Part shown: one piece after another, positions 35,618-44,265 of the stretch | Numbering within the stretch: the stretch's first letter is position 1 | Layout of the letters: each line of letters opens with the position of its first letter | Assembly (NCBI GenBank): GCA_965204155.1 | Contig: OZ241971.1 | Span: forward strand, 3,844,001 to 3,908,000 | DNA length: 64,000 nt | Reading direction: 5' to 3' | Source of the DNA: UBA6522 sp965204155 | GTDB lineage: Bacteria; Pseudomonadota; Gammaproteobacteria; Steroidobacterales; Rariloculaceae | Program-made: the position numbers and the translations under genes | The notes under the pieces: model-generated | Database searches by the model: none | What the model was told of the DNA's origin: nothing | The model's input: only the letters and a program-made list of their open reading frames with translations

Positions 35618-35852
35618 TCGCGAATCGCGCTTCGCGATTCTTCACCATCTCATCCACTTCGGCCATGGCCCTTCTGGTTTCCGCGTTGGGAACCTTCAGC
35701 TCCAGGGGGAAGGCCTGATCGACCGCGATGCGGTGGAACAGCAGGCGCACGGCTTCCGAGGCCGTGAGGCCCATCGCCGCCAGCGCCTGGGTCGCTTTTC
35801 TCTTCAAACCGCTGTCCATGCGGACATGGAGCATTGAGCTTTGCGTGGTCAT
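35571..35852 (-). CDS. dinJ: RelB/DinJ-family antitoxin
   Basis: A 93-residue antitoxin. The N-terminal ribbon-helix-helix part is MLHVRMDSGLKRKATQALAAMGLTASEAVRLLFHRIAVDQAFPLEL, which is the DinJ/RelB pattern. The C-terminal helix (DEMVKNREARFANADEMFAELEK) wraps the toxin. The ATG at 35852 has AGGAG seven bases before it and starts directly at the RHH strand; upstream in-frame ATGs are poorer. An imperfect palindrome 12 bases upstream probably is its operator. Confidence 0.9.
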   Translation of the reverse strand: MTTQSSMLHVRMDSGLKRKATQALAAMGLTASEAVRLLFHRIAVDQAFPLELKVPNAETRRAMAEVDEMVKNREARFANADEMFAELEKASRK

Positions 35853-35863
35853 CGGCGTCTCCT

Positions 35864-35883
35864 GTATCTCATATGCGATATAC
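35864..35883. promoter_or_regulatory. Candidate operator of the toxin-antitoxin operon
   Basis: A 20-bp imperfect palindrome with outer half-sites GTAT and ATAC and inner TC/GA pairs lies just upstream of the antitoxin start. RelB/DinJ antitoxins repress their own operons by binding such sites. The assignment follows from position and symmetry. Confidence 0.45.
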
Positions 35884-36045
35884 TCCCTTTCCGTGTTCAA
35901 GTCAACCCGGCTGGGTCCTTGGCAGTGGGTCATGGCAGCCATCCGGCCGGAATCGCAATCTCTCCCAAACTGCTACACAATTGTCCCACTGGTTTCCTTT
36001 GGCGTAGCCTTGTGGCAGCGCGCTTTTCCGGAAGGCCCAACTATC

Positions 36046-36972
36046 GTGAGAGTGGATCGGCTTATCGCTATCGCCGCTGCGGCGGTTGTCGCCTCCTGCG
36101 CGCCGCCCACCGACCGGCAAGAATACCGTCTGGGGACAGCCGCGCTGGGCGGGGCCTACTACCCGCTGGGGCAGGGGCTGGCGAGCCTCGTGACGCGGTA
36201 CGCGGACGGCATCTCCATGGTGCCCATCGTCACCCGAGGCGCCCTGGAAAACCCCAGGCTGGTCTCTGCCGGCGAACTGGAGATGGCCCTGACCAACGCC
36301 GATCTGGCGTACTTCGCCTACCGGGGCGAAGGGCCGTTCGAGGCTCCGCTCGATGTGCTTGCAGCCGGCGCGCTGCATCCCAGCGTATTGCACCTGGTTG
36401 CAAGGGCCCGCGGCAGTGTCGCGACGTTCGCCGAGCTGCGCGGCAAACGGCTGGCGATCGGGCCGGCCGGGGGGCCTACCGTCACGCTCACGGACCTGCT
36501 TCTTCAGTCCCACGGGATGACGATGGACGACGTCGTTCCGAGCTTTCTGTCGTACTCGGATGGCTTCACCCAGTTGGGCGACGGCAACGTGGATGCCTCG
36601 TTCGCGCTCGCGGGGTATCCGGCGGCGGCCGTGATGCAGACACGCGCCACCCAGGAGTTGGCCTTCATCCACGTGGAAGCGCCCGTGATCGAACAGTTCG
36701 TGGCGGAGAATCCCTACTACTATCCGGTGGAAATACCACCCGCCGTTTACGACACAGAATCCGGAGCGACGGTGCTCGCGATCGCCAACGTCCTGATCGT
36801 GCGGGGCAGCGAATCCGCCGATACAGTCTACGAAGTCGTGGCGTCGATCTACGACAACCTCGCCGAACTGAGCGAGTCCAACGCGATCGCCGGGCAGATC
36901 GATGCAGCACGATCGGTCGATCTGCCCCTGCCGCTGCATCCCGGCGCCGCACGATACTTCGCCGAACGGTAG
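36046..36972 (+). CDS. TAXI-family TRAP solute-binding lipoprotein
   Basis: A 308-residue periplasmic binding protein. The lipobox AVVASC|APP follows the start VRVDRLIAIAAAAV. The mature part begins YRLGTAALGGAYYPLGQGLASLVTRY, the signature of the TAXI type of TRAP receptors, then GPAGGPTVTLTDLLLQSHGM and FLSYSDGFTQLGDGNVDASFALAGYPAAA. I chose GTG at 36046 because GGAAGG lies about ten bases before it and the lipobox distance is right; the frame is open further upstream. The permease gene follows at once. TAXI systems import organic acids such as glutamate or 2-oxoglutarate; the substrate here is unknown. Confidence 0.9.
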   Translation: MRVDRLIAIAAAAVVASCAPPTDRQEYRLGTAALGGAYYPLGQGLASLVTRYADGISMVPIVTRGALENPRLVSAGELEMALTNADLAYFAYRGEGPFEAPLDVLAAGALHPSVLHLVARARGSVATFAELRGKRLAIGPAGGPTVTLTDLLLQSHGMTMDDVVPSFLSYSDGFTQLGDGNVDASFALAGYPAAAVMQTRATQELAFIHVEAPVIEQFVAENPYYYPVEIPPAVYDTESGATVLAIANVLIVRGSESADTVYEVVASIYDNLAELSESNAIAGQIDAARSVDLPLPLHPGAARYFAER

Positions 36973-36988
36973 CAGTTCCCTGGACACG

Positions 36989-38845
36989 TTGCGCACGCGG
37001 TTGATCGGCGCGCTGGCCCTGGCGCTCGGGCTGTTCCACCTGGCCAATGTGTCCGGGCTGCTGGTGCTGTCCACCATGGTCGTGCGTGCCGTTCACCTGA
37101 CGGTGATGCTGGGGCTGATCTTTCTGCTCGCCGGCGGTTCCGCGAAGTCGGGCCGGCGGCGTGGCGGCACGTGGTTGATCGCGCTGCTTTTTTTCGCGGC
37201 GATCGGCACCGGCATCTACCTGCTGGCCCGCTGGGAGGACATCGCGTTCAGCGGCGGCGCCACCACGGCCACGGACATCGTAGTGGGCGTCATGATCATC
37301 CTCCTGGTAGTGGAGGCGGCCCGGCGGGCAACCGGCAATTTCCTCGCCGTGATCACGGCGGTGTTTCTGGCCTATCCCATGGTCTCTCCGTATCTGCCCG
37401 GCGTGCTGTACGGGCGGGGCGTGCGCCTTGAGAGCGTGATTTCGTTCCTGTCGCTCTCCGGCCAGGGCATCTACGGAATTCCAATCGGAGTAGCGTCCAC
37501 CTACATCATCCTGTTCACCATCTTCGGCGCCTTTCTCTCGGAGTTCGGCGCCGGCGGCTTCTTTTTCCGGTTTTCCGACGTATTGACGCGCGGCATGACG
37601 GCCGCTTCGGCCAAGACGGCGGTCATTTTCAGCACGCTCCTGGGGATGATTTCGGGTTCGGCGGCCGGCAACGTCGCGGTCACCGGCTCATTCACAATCC
37701 CGGTGATGAAGAGGGAAGGCTACCGGCCGCACCAGGCGGGGGCCATCGAGGCGGTGGTGTCCACCGGGGGGCAGATCATGCCGCCGGTCATGGGCGCGGC
37801 GGCCTTCATCATGGCGGAGATCGTCGGCACGCCCTACGTGAACATCATGAAGGCGGGGCTGATGCCCGCGCTGCTGTTCTTCGTCTCGGTGCTGGTGGTG
37901 GTGCATCTGCAGGCGTTGAAGAGCGGTATCCGTCCGGCCGAGCCGGAAGCCGGCGGCGAGCGCTTGTCGAAGACGCTCCTGAGCGGTGTCCCCTACGTGG
38001 TTCCCTTCATCGCCCTGGTGGGAATGATGATCGCCGGCTATTCGCCGGTGAAGGCTTCCTTCTACGCCATCGCGCTGCTGCTCGGACTGCACCTGCTCTG
38101 GACCAGAGCGCTCTCGATGGAGCTGTTCAGGAAGATCGGCCGGGCCATCGTTGCCGGCGTCAGAAGCGCCGTGCCGATTTCCGCAGCGTGCGCCGCCGCC
38201 GGCATCATCTCGGGCATCCTGTCCGTCACGGGGCTGGGCTCCAAGCTTTCCATCTTCATCATTTCCATGTCCGGAGGCGTTCCCCTGATCGGCCTGCTGC
38301 TCACCATGGTGGCGGCCATCATCCTGGGCATGGGTTTGCCGACCACGGCGGCCTACCTGATTCTGGCCACCGTGGTGGCTCCGGCGTTGGCGGAAATGGG
38401 CGTTCCGCTGCTCACGGCGCACATGTTCGTGTTCTTCTTCGGCTGCGTGTCGACCATCACCCCGCCCGTGGCGCTGGCATCCTATGTCGCCGCCGGGGTC
38501 GCCGACGCCGACGTCAACCGGGTGGGGTGGACGGCATTCCGCTACGGCCTGGTCTGCTACCTGCTGCCGTTCGCGTTCTTCTTCGGGCCGGCGCTGCTCG
38601 CCGATGGATCATTCCTGGATATCGGATTCACCGCGGTAACCGGCGTACTTGGCGTGTTCTTGCTGGCGGCAGCGATCGTCGGGTATCTGCGGGGCGACCT
38701 CACGCTGGTGGGGCGCCTGTGGATCGCGCTGGCCGGCATCGGATTGCTCGGCCAAGGCTGGATGACGGATTTGATGGGCCTCGCCGCGGCGGGTCTGTGG
38801 CTGCTATACACTCGGTTCGCCAGCCGTTCCGGTGAACTGGTATAG
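36989..38845 (+). CDS. TRAP transporter fused permease (TAXI type)
   Basis: A 618-residue inner-membrane permease with DctQ-like and DctM-like parts fused, the usual form for TAXI systems. It has many hydrophobic helices. Marks are GIPIGVASTYIILFTIFGAFL, MISGSAAGNVAVTGSFTIPVMKREGY, GGQIMPPVMGAAAFIMAEIVG and GMGLPTTAAYLILATVVAPAL. The start is uncertain: the in-frame ATG at 36902 lies inside the receptor gene, and its first 26 codons look random. I use TTG at 36989, just before the first helix. It uses the proton or sodium gradient to import the solute delivered by the receptor upstream. Confidence 0.88.
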   Translation: MRTRLIGALALALGLFHLANVSGLLVLSTMVVRAVHLTVMLGLIFLLAGGSAKSGRRRGGTWLIALLFFAAIGTGIYLLARWEDIAFSGGATTATDIVVGVMIILLVVEAARRATGNFLAVITAVFLAYPMVSPYLPGVLYGRGVRLESVISFLSLSGQGIYGIPIGVASTYIILFTIFGAFLSEFGAGGFFFRFSDVLTRGMTAASAKTAVIFSTLLGMISGSAAGNVAVTGSFTIPVMKREGYRPHQAGAIEAVVSTGGQIMPPVMGAAAFIMAEIVGTPYVNIMKAGLMPALLFFVSVLVVVHLQALKSGIRPAEPEAGGERLSKTLLSGVPYVVPFIALVGMMIAGYSPVKASFYAIALLLGLHLLWTRALSMELFRKIGRAIVAGVRSAVPISAACAAAGIISGILSVTGLGSKLSIFIISMSGGVPLIGLLLTMVAAIILGMGLPTTAAYLILATVVAPALAEMGVPLLTAHMFVFFFGCVSTITPPVALASYVAAGVADADVNRVGWTAFRYGLVCYLLPFAFFFGPALLADGSFLDIGFTAVTGVLGVFLLAAAIVGYLRGDLTLVGRLWIALAGIGLLGQGWMTDLMGLAAAGLWLLYTRFASRSGELV

Positions 38846-38873
38846 ACTGTCAGGAAGGAGACTGGAGGCTGCA

Positions 38874-39578
38874 ATGAACGATTTTCCCCGAACCTGCCCG
38901 GTAGTCGCCGGTGTCATGGCCGCGCTCCTGGTTGGCGCGCCGGCCGTCGCCCAGGATGCGACCGTGGACCTGACGGGCATCTGGTGGCAGGGTGCGCCGG
39001 TGCCGCTGTTGCCCGGCGAGTCCCAGCCTCCCGGAATGGCCGGGGGCATGGGCGGCATGGGCATCACGGGACCGCCGCCCGCGCTGAACGAACACGGTCA
39101 GGCGTTGATGGCGGATTTCGATCCGGCAGACGATCCGGCCGTGCGCTGCGAGCAGCCGGGCCTGGTAAGGCAGGTCCTCGGCCCCTATCCCGTGGAAATC
39201 GAGTATCGCGGCGATGTCGTGAGCATTCGCTACGAGGAATGGGAGGTGGAGCGGTTGGTGCACCTGGATACACCGCCGCCGGACGGGCACGAACCCAGTC
39301 CGATGGGCCATTCCATGGGCGAACTGGACCAGGAAAGGCTGGTCGTGCGCACCACCGGTTTCTCGCCGGGTCTCAACATGAACCAGGGATTCTTCTGGAC
39401 GGGCGATGGAGCGAGCTTGCTTGAAACCTATTCGCTGACGGAGCGGGGGCAACTGGTGATGGACCTGGAGTTGACCGATCCGGTGATGTTGAGCGAGCCC
39501 TGGCGGCTGCAAAAGATCTGGAATCCCTACGATCAGGAACTGCTGACCTTTGACTGTATTCTGCGCGAGAGACTCTAG
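38874..39578 (+). CDS. Exported protein with only the C-terminal DUF6152-neighbour domain
   Basis: A 234-residue exported protein. Signal peptide ends at GAPAVAQ. After a short Gly/Met-rich stretch (GMAGGMGGMGITG), the protein has FDPADDPAVRCEQPGLVRQVLGPYPVEI, VHLDTPPPDGHEPSPMGHSM and ERLVVRTTGFSPGLNMNQG. This is the C-terminal domain of the two-domain DUF6152-type proteins, here without the HHS N-terminal domain. GGAGG precedes the ATG at 38874 by five bases. It starts 28 bases after the TRAP permease stop, so it may be co-transcribed with it. Function unknown. Confidence 0.8.
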   Translation: MNDFPRTCPVVAGVMAALLVGAPAVAQDATVDLTGIWWQGAPVPLLPGESQPPGMAGGMGGMGITGPPPALNEHGQALMADFDPADDPAVRCEQPGLVRQVLGPYPVEIEYRGDVVSIRYEEWEVERLVHLDTPPPDGHEPSPMGHSMGELDQERLVVRTTGFSPGLNMNQGFFWTGDGASLLETYSLTERGQLVMDLELTDPVMLSEPWRLQKIWNPYDQELLTFDCILRERL

Positions 39579-39659
39579 CGCTATCCTACCGATACGCCAT
39601 CACCGGTTGGACAGAGCACGAGCCCCCGGCGCGACGGCGCACAGAGGAGTGTGCATATC

Positions 39660-40751
39660 ATGAGAAAGATCTTCGTCATATCAAGCGGGGCGGCACTCTG
39701 GTTCGCATGGGCCACGGCCGGTGCCCACCACTCCAATGCGCCGCACTACGACCGGGAACGGCCGATCACCATCGAGGGCGTGGTGGAGGAATTCGAGTTC
39801 GTCAATCCCCACGCATTCCTGCACATCCGCGCGGAGAACGAGAACGGTGAGTCGGTTGTCTGGGCTTGCGAGATGCAGACCGCCAACACGCTGCGGCGGC
39901 AGGGGTGGACCGAGGAACGCTTTACCGTCGGCCAGATCGTGATGGTTCAGGGCATCGCCGCGCGGCGCGATCCGCTGGGTTGCTCATTTACCTCGGCGGA
40001 ACTCACCGACGGGACCACCATCGCCCGCTCAGGCGCGGTCGTGTCGCCCCCCGAATCCGCCGCCGGCGACGCGCCTGCCGAGCCCGCTGCAGGCGACACG
40101 CTCCCCGACCCCGCCACCGGCGACACGCCCCGGGCGGCTTTCCTCGAGGGCGGCATTCCCAATCTGGCCGGCCCGTGGATGCGCGACAGAAGCCGCGGGC
40201 GAGGCGGGCCCGGCCCCGGTTCGGCGATGCCCGGCGCCGACCGGCTCACGCCTGCGGGTCTGGCTGCCGCGGAAGGCTACGACGAACGGTTCGACGATCC
40301 GTCCTTCGAGTGCAGCGCCTCCAGCATCACCCGCGCCTGGAGCGAACCCGGCACACCGACGGACATCGAGCAGCACGAGGATCGCGTGGTGATCCGCCAC
40401 GAGTACATGGACACCGTTCGCACCATTCATCTGGCGAGCGAACATGACCCGGCGCTGACGCCGCAACCCTACGGGCACTCCATCGGCAGGTACGAGGACT
40501 CGACCCTGGTGGTCGACACCGTCGGCTTCGCCCCGGGCGTATTGACGCCTCACCCGGGTATTCTCCACAGCGGCGCGCTGCACGTAACCGAACGGCTGAC
40601 CGTGGACCCGGAAGAGAGGGTACTCATGCTGGAATGGACCGCGGAGGACCCGGAATTCTTCCTTGAGCCGTTCTCCGGCACCAATTACTACATACCGTCG
40701 CTGCATTCCGTCAGCAGCTACGACTGCACACCGGAGCTTTCGAACCGATGA
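39660..40751 (+). CDS. DUF6152-type exported protein (two-domain form)
   Basis: A 363-residue exported protein. Signal peptide ends at TAGA, mature start HHSNAPHYDRERPITIEGVVEEFEFVNPHAFLHI. A linker made of repeats of the type PAAGDT/PADGDT joins the C-terminal domain (YDERFDDPSFECSASSITRAW, YGHSIGRYEDSTLVVDTVGF). The DNA of the linker has short tandem repeats. AGAGGAG lies about ten bases before the ATG at 39660. Its last codon and stop overlap the next gene by four bases (ATGA), so both are translated from one message. Function unknown. Confidence 0.85.
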   Translation: MRKIFVISSGAALWFAWATAGAHHSNAPHYDRERPITIEGVVEEFEFVNPHAFLHIRAENENGESVVWACEMQTANTLRRQGWTEERFTVGQIVMVQGIAARRDPLGCSFTSAELTDGTTIARSGAVVSPPESAAGDAPAEPAAGDTLPDPATGDTPRAAFLEGGIPNLAGPWMRDRSRGRGGPGPGSAMPGADRLTPAGLAAAEGYDERFDDPSFECSASSITRAWSEPGTPTDIEQHEDRVVIRHEYMDTVRTIHLASEHDPALTPQPYGHSIGRYEDSTLVVDTVGFAPGVLTPHPGILHSGALHVTERLTVDPEERVLMLEWTAEDPEFFLEPFSGTNYYIPSLHSVSSYDCTPELSNR

Positions 40752-41140
40752 TTGACAACACAGACAGAATACGAAGCCGGCTCGCCGCTCTCCTGGCGGC
40801 TGTACTGCCGCTCGTGGTTGGACAGGCTTCCGCTCACCATTCCTTCGCGGCCCACTTCGACATCGACGAGACCATCACCATCGAGGGCGTCGTGACCGAG
40901 TGGTGGTTTCAGAATCCGCACACGCGCATCTACCTCGAAGTCACCAACGAAGACGGCGAGGTCGAGGAGTGGATGGCGGAGGGCGGCGGCCGCAACGTCC
41001 TGCACCGTCGCGGCTGGACCGACGAGACCATTCTGCCCGGAACGAGACTGACCATCGTGGGGAACCCCTCAAGAGATGGTTCCAACACCATCGGCTGGGA
41101 TTCGTTGACGCATGAGGACGGGACGGCGGTCGGTCCCTGA
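40748..41140 (+). CDS. DUF6152-type exported protein (N-terminal domain only)
   Basis: A 130-residue exported protein made of just the first domain: signal peptide to GQASA, then HHSFAAHFDIDETITIEGVVTEWWFQNPHTRIYLEV and NVLHRRGWTDETILPGTRLTIVGNPSRDGSNTIGW. It ends where the two-domain paralogues continue with the second domain. The start overlaps the upstream gene by ATGA. Its stop directly abuts the stop of the convergent TRAP permease gene. Function unknown. Confidence 0.85.
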   Translation: MIDNTDRIRSRLAALLAAVLPLVVGQASAHHSFAAHFDIDETITIEGVVTEWWFQNPHTRIYLEVTNEDGEVEEWMAEGGGRNVLHRRGWTDETILPGTRLTIVGNPSRDGSNTIGWDSLTHEDGTAVGP

Positions 41141-43030
41141 CTACAGGAACAGCAGGCTCAACCCCGGGAAGGCCATCAGCAAGACAGTCACCACGAAGGT
41201 GATGACCACGAACGGGAAGGATCCAGCGAATATCGCGCCCAGGCTGATGTCGGGATCGTTCAGGCTGGACTTGATCACGTAGACGCTCAGTCCGAGCGGC
41301 GGCGTCATCAGGCCGATCTCCACGCCGATGACCGTGACCACGCCGAACCAGATCAGGTTGCCGCCCAGTTCGGTGACCACCGGCAGCGCGAGCGGCAGCA
41401 GGATAAGCAGGATCGACGTGGAATCCAGCACGGTGCCGAGCACGATCAGCAGCACCAGGTACCCGCTCAGGAATCCCGCCAGGCCCAGTCCCAGTCCGGC
41501 AAGGTAGCCGGCCATGTCACTCGGCAGCCCCGTCAGCGCCAGCATGCGGCTGAAGGTGCTGGCGCTGATGATGAGGAACAGGATGGTGACGGTGACCTGG
41601 CCCGTCTCGCGCATGACGTCCCACAGGCCGGGCCATGTCAGGCGCCGGCGCAGGAGGGCGATGCACAGGGCTGCGAAAGCGCCGGCGGCGCCGGCCTCCG
41701 TGGGCGTGAAGATGCCGCCGTAAATGCCGCCGAGAACGAGCAGGATGAGGGCTGCAACCGGGAATACGGCGAGCAGCGAATCCCATCGCCCCGTACCCAG
41801 CCCGCTTGCCTCCCCTGGTTGGATGTGCCCCACGAAGCCAGGCCAAAAACGCGCCATCACCAGCACGGCGATGGCAAACGCGGCGGCCAGGATGACCCCC
41901 GGCACGATGGCGGCGAGAAACAGTCCGCCGATGGACACCTCCGCGATCACCCCGTAGATGATCAGCAGCAGGCTGGGCGGAATCAGCATGCCGAGCACGG
42001 ACGATCCGGCGGTCAGTCCCACGGCGAACTTCGGCGTATAGCCGCGTTCGACCATTTCCGGCACCGCGATCTTGGAAAAGATGGCAGCCGACGCGATGGA
42101 GATGCCGGTGATCGCGGCGAACACCGAGTTCGCGGCGACCGTGGCGACGCCGAGCCCTCCGCGGATGCGGCCAAAGACCTGCTGCGCCGCCCTGAAGCTG
42201 TCCCGGCCGATCTCCGAGACGCTCACGAACAGCCCCATCAGCACGAACAGCGGCACCGTGGCGAAGACGTATTCCGAGATGGTGCCCTGCGCGGCCAGCG
42301 ACAGCGTATCGGTGGCGATACCGAAATCGCGCTTGAGCAGGCCGAGTCCCGCGAACCCGACCCCGAGCAGCGCGATGGCGATGGGCATGCCCAGCGCGAT
42401 GAAGGTCAGCACCGTGAAGATGGCGAGCGCGCCGATGGCCCGGTCGCTGAGTTGGAGGCTCCAGGCCGCCGCCGCAACCGCCGCGGCGACCGCGACGGCA
42501 ATCGCGGCGGTTGCCCACGCGCCGGCGGTGCGTGATCGCCCCTTGGGACGTCGGCCCAGGAAGAACAGGAAGCTCAATGCCGCGGTTGCGGCCCCCAGCA
42601 CGACGATGAACTTGATGGGCATGATCGGAAGCGTATAGATCCCTTCCACACCCACGAATTCGCTGGTGCGGAACGCCCGCAGGAAGTCGGGCCAAGCCCC
42701 GGCGGTCATGGCCAGCAGCACCAGCGCACCGGCGATGGCAAAGAACCGTTCGAGCCCGCCGGCCACTCCGGCGTTGCGGCGCCGTATCTGGCTCAGGAGG
42801 ATGTCGGCCCGCGTCAGTCGCCCGCCGTGCACGGCGAACGCGAGCTGCAGAAAGACGCACGCGATCAGCGACAGGGCAACGATCTCGGGCACGGCCTGTA
42901 GCGGGCTGTCGAACAACGTGCGCCCTGTGATATCCGCGCAAATCAGGAACGTCAGCGCAAACACCCAGACCACGCCGGCGCCGTTCATCCACTGGATTAG
43001 CCTGCGAAAGATCGTTGTCACCGTGTTCAT
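41141..43030 (-). CDS. TRAP transporter fused DctQ-DctM permease
   Basis: A 629-residue inner-membrane permease. The first 160 residues are DctQ-like (FALTFLICADITGRTLFDSPLQAVPEIV, RLTRADILL). The rest is DctM-like: GLGVATVAANSVFAAITGISIASAAIF, VGLTAGSSVLGMLIPPSLLLIIYG, GGIYGGIFTPTEAGAAGAF and GVEIGLMTPPLGLSVYVIKS. It imports the organic acid bound by the receptor encoded upstream on the same strand. The ATG at 43030 overlaps, by ATGA, the stop of a tiny cistron that is a copy of its own first 18 codons; see the tandem repeat. The stop abuts the convergent gene with no gap. Confidence 0.92.
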   Translation of the reverse strand: MNTVTTIFRRLIQWMNGAGVVWVFALTFLICADITGRTLFDSPLQAVPEIVALSLIACVFLQLAFAVHGGRLTRADILLSQIRRRNAGVAGGLERFFAIAGALVLLAMTAGAWPDFLRAFRTSEFVGVEGIYTLPIMPIKFIVVLGAATAALSFLFFLGRRPKGRSRTAGAWATAAIAVAVAAAVAAAAWSLQLSDRAIGALAIFTVLTFIALGMPIAIALLGVGFAGLGLLKRDFGIATDTLSLAAQGTISEYVFATVPLFVLMGLFVSVSEIGRDSFRAAQQVFGRIRGGLGVATVAANSVFAAITGISIASAAIFSKIAVPEMVERGYTPKFAVGLTAGSSVLGMLIPPSLLLIIYGVIAEVSIGGLFLAAIVPGVILAAAFAIAVLVMARFWPGFVGHIQPGEASGLGTGRWDSLLAVFPVAALILLVLGGIYGGIFTPTEAGAAGAFAALCIALLRRRLTWPGLWDVMRETGQVTVTILFLIISASTFSRMLALTGLPSDMAGYLAGLGLGLAGFLSGYLVLLIVLGTVLDSTSILLILLPLALPVVTELGGNLIWFGVVTVIGVEIGLMTPPLGLSVYVIKSSLNDPDISLGAIFAGSFPFVVITFVVTVLLMAFPGLSLLFL

Positions 43031-43083
43031 CCGTCGGTCGTCCGCTGAATGAGCCTACGAAAGATCGCAGCCACCGTATTCAT
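43027..43083 (-). CDS. 18-codon minicistron, copy of the permease N-terminus
   Basis: ATG at 43083 to TGA at 43027 codes MNTVAAIFRRLIQRTTDG. The permease starts MNTVTTIFRRLIQWMNGAG. The TGA overlaps the permease ATG as ATGA, and the ATG overlaps the stop of the upstream minicistron in the same way. It can be read by ribosomes that re-initiate at each overlap. It is probably a by-product of the repeat rather than a functional peptide, but it may act as a leader. Confidence 0.4.
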   Translation of the reverse strand: MNTVAAIFRRLIQRTTDG

Positions 43084-43136
43084 CCGCCGGCCGCCCACTG
43101 GATGAACCTGCGAAGGATCAAAGCCACAGTGTTCAT
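43080..43136 (-). CDS. 18-codon minicistron, second copy of the permease N-terminus
   Basis: ATG at 43136 to TGA at 43080 codes MNTVALILRRFIQWAAGG, with the downstream minicistron starting in its stop (ATGA). The protein text has drifted from the permease start mainly by conservative changes (I to L, L to F), while the ATG, the ATGA junction and the stop are kept. Confidence 0.4.
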   Translation of the reverse strand: MNTVALILRRFIQWAAGG

Positions 43137-43185
43137 CCGCCGGTCGTCCACTGGAGGAGCCTGCCGAATATCGCGGCGGAGGCGT

Positions 43186-44265
43186 TCAGCGCGGCTCGTC
43201 CCAATTGCGCAGCGGCTCCCCGCCGCGGGCGCGCAGGGCCGCCAGGTAGGCACGCAGGGTCTCGCCCGCGGGATGGCCCCGGGACTCGGCGGACCGTACC
43301 CACTGCCCGGCAATGTCCGGCAGCCCGTCGATCCACTTGCGCTTCTCGGCGTCCGGCAGGGTCGTGACCTGCGCGCCTTCGCGCTGGACCGCCGCAAGCG
43401 CCTCCTCGTAGCGCCGGTTCACCTCGTCCGCCAGAGCGTGGCTGTAGTCGCGGCCAAGCTCTGACATGACGGCCTGCACATCGGCCGGCAGGCGTTCCCA
43501 GGTATCCCTGTTGATGGCCACGCCGCCGTTGAACTGGGCGCCGATGCCCACCAGGGTGATGTAGGGCGCCACCTCGTGGATCCGGTACGGATAGGCGCCG
43601 CTGAGAATGGTCAGGACGCCATCGGCAACACCGGTACTGAGCTGGGTGTAATAGGTCGAGAGTCCGCCGTTGACGGGTACCGCGCCGGTGCCTTCAAGCC
43701 ACGTCGCCGAGGGCCCCGGAGCGAGGATTTTCCGGCCCTGCAGGTCCTCCACCCGCGTCACCGGAAACGTGGACATGAGGTGGTACGTGTCGACTCCGCT
43801 GGCGCCCAGCAGTATCTGGTTCTGTTCCTCCCACGCGTCGGCCAGTGCGGGCAGCGTCTCGTGAAGGTCATTGAAGAGGTCCAGCAGCAGCCGCAGATCG
43901 TCCGTCACGAAGGGCGAGTAGTAGGTCACGTTCTGCAGCGGCATCTTCGACGTTTCCCACAGCGCGCCCACCCAGCCAATGTCCGTGAGGCCGATCTCGA
44001 TGGCCTCCAGCGAGTTCTGCCACTTGTACAGCGAGCCGCCGTAGGCTTCCCGCCAGGCGATGCGGTGCTCGCTGCCCATGGCTTCCAGCCGGACGTTGGA
44101 CTCCGGTACCACCAGCGTGCCGATGATGCCGATCCACGGCAGGCTGGCGGACTGGGGGCCTCCCGCGGTCAGGCGGAAAGTTTCGCTCATGGTCGTAGTC
44201 GCGTAGCCAAACAGGCCCAATACCAGAAGGAATTGAAGAAACGCGAAAAAAGGTTTCACAATCAT
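43186..44265 (-). CDS. TRAP transporter solute-binding protein, DctP family
   Basis: A 359-residue periplasmic receptor. The N-terminus is hydrophobic (FFAFLQFLLVLGLFGYA) and serves as signal. Family marks are AIEIGLTDIGWVGALWETSKMPLQNVTYYSPF, EDLQGRKILAPGPSATWLEGTGAVPV, STYYTQLSTGVADGVL and the late INRDTWERLPADVQAVMSELG. The arginine in QGRKIL sits where most DctP proteins bind the solute carboxylate with an Arg. I see no good ribosome binding site before the ATG at 44265. It is upstream of the repeats and the fused permease on the same strand. Substrate unknown. Confidence 0.92.
   Translation of the reverse strand: MIVKPFFAFLQFLLVLGLFGYATTTMSETFRLTAGGPQSASLPWIGIIGTLVVPESNVRLEAMGSEHRIAWREAYGGSLYKWQNSLEAIEIGLTDIGWVGALWETSKMPLQNVTYYSPFVTDDLRLLLDLFNDLHETLPALADAWEEQNQILLGASGVDTYHLMSTFPVTRVEDLQGRKILAPGPSATWLEGTGAVPVNGGLSTYYTQLSTGVADGVLTILSGAYPYRIHEVAPYITLVGIGAQFNGGVAINRDTWERLPADVQAVMSELGRDYSHALADEVNRRYEEALAAVQREGAQVTTLPDAEKRKWIDGLPDIAGQWVRSAESRGHPAGETLRAYLAALRARGGEPLRNWDEPR

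Larger units (their letters stand above)
43027..43189 (-). repeat. 53-bp tandem repeats copying the start of the TRAP permease gene
   Basis: ATG-to-ATG distances are exactly 53 bases (43136, 43083, 43030 on the minus strand), and a further degenerate copy ends at the receptor stop, with CTGA instead of ATGA. All copies match the first 50-odd bases of the permease gene. So the permease start was duplicated about three times between receptor and permease. Confidence 0.88.

Noticed and set aside
43027..43189. Repeat array as a CRISPR array
   Set aside because: The 53-bp copies are contiguous without unique spacers and carry start and stop codons of a known gene.
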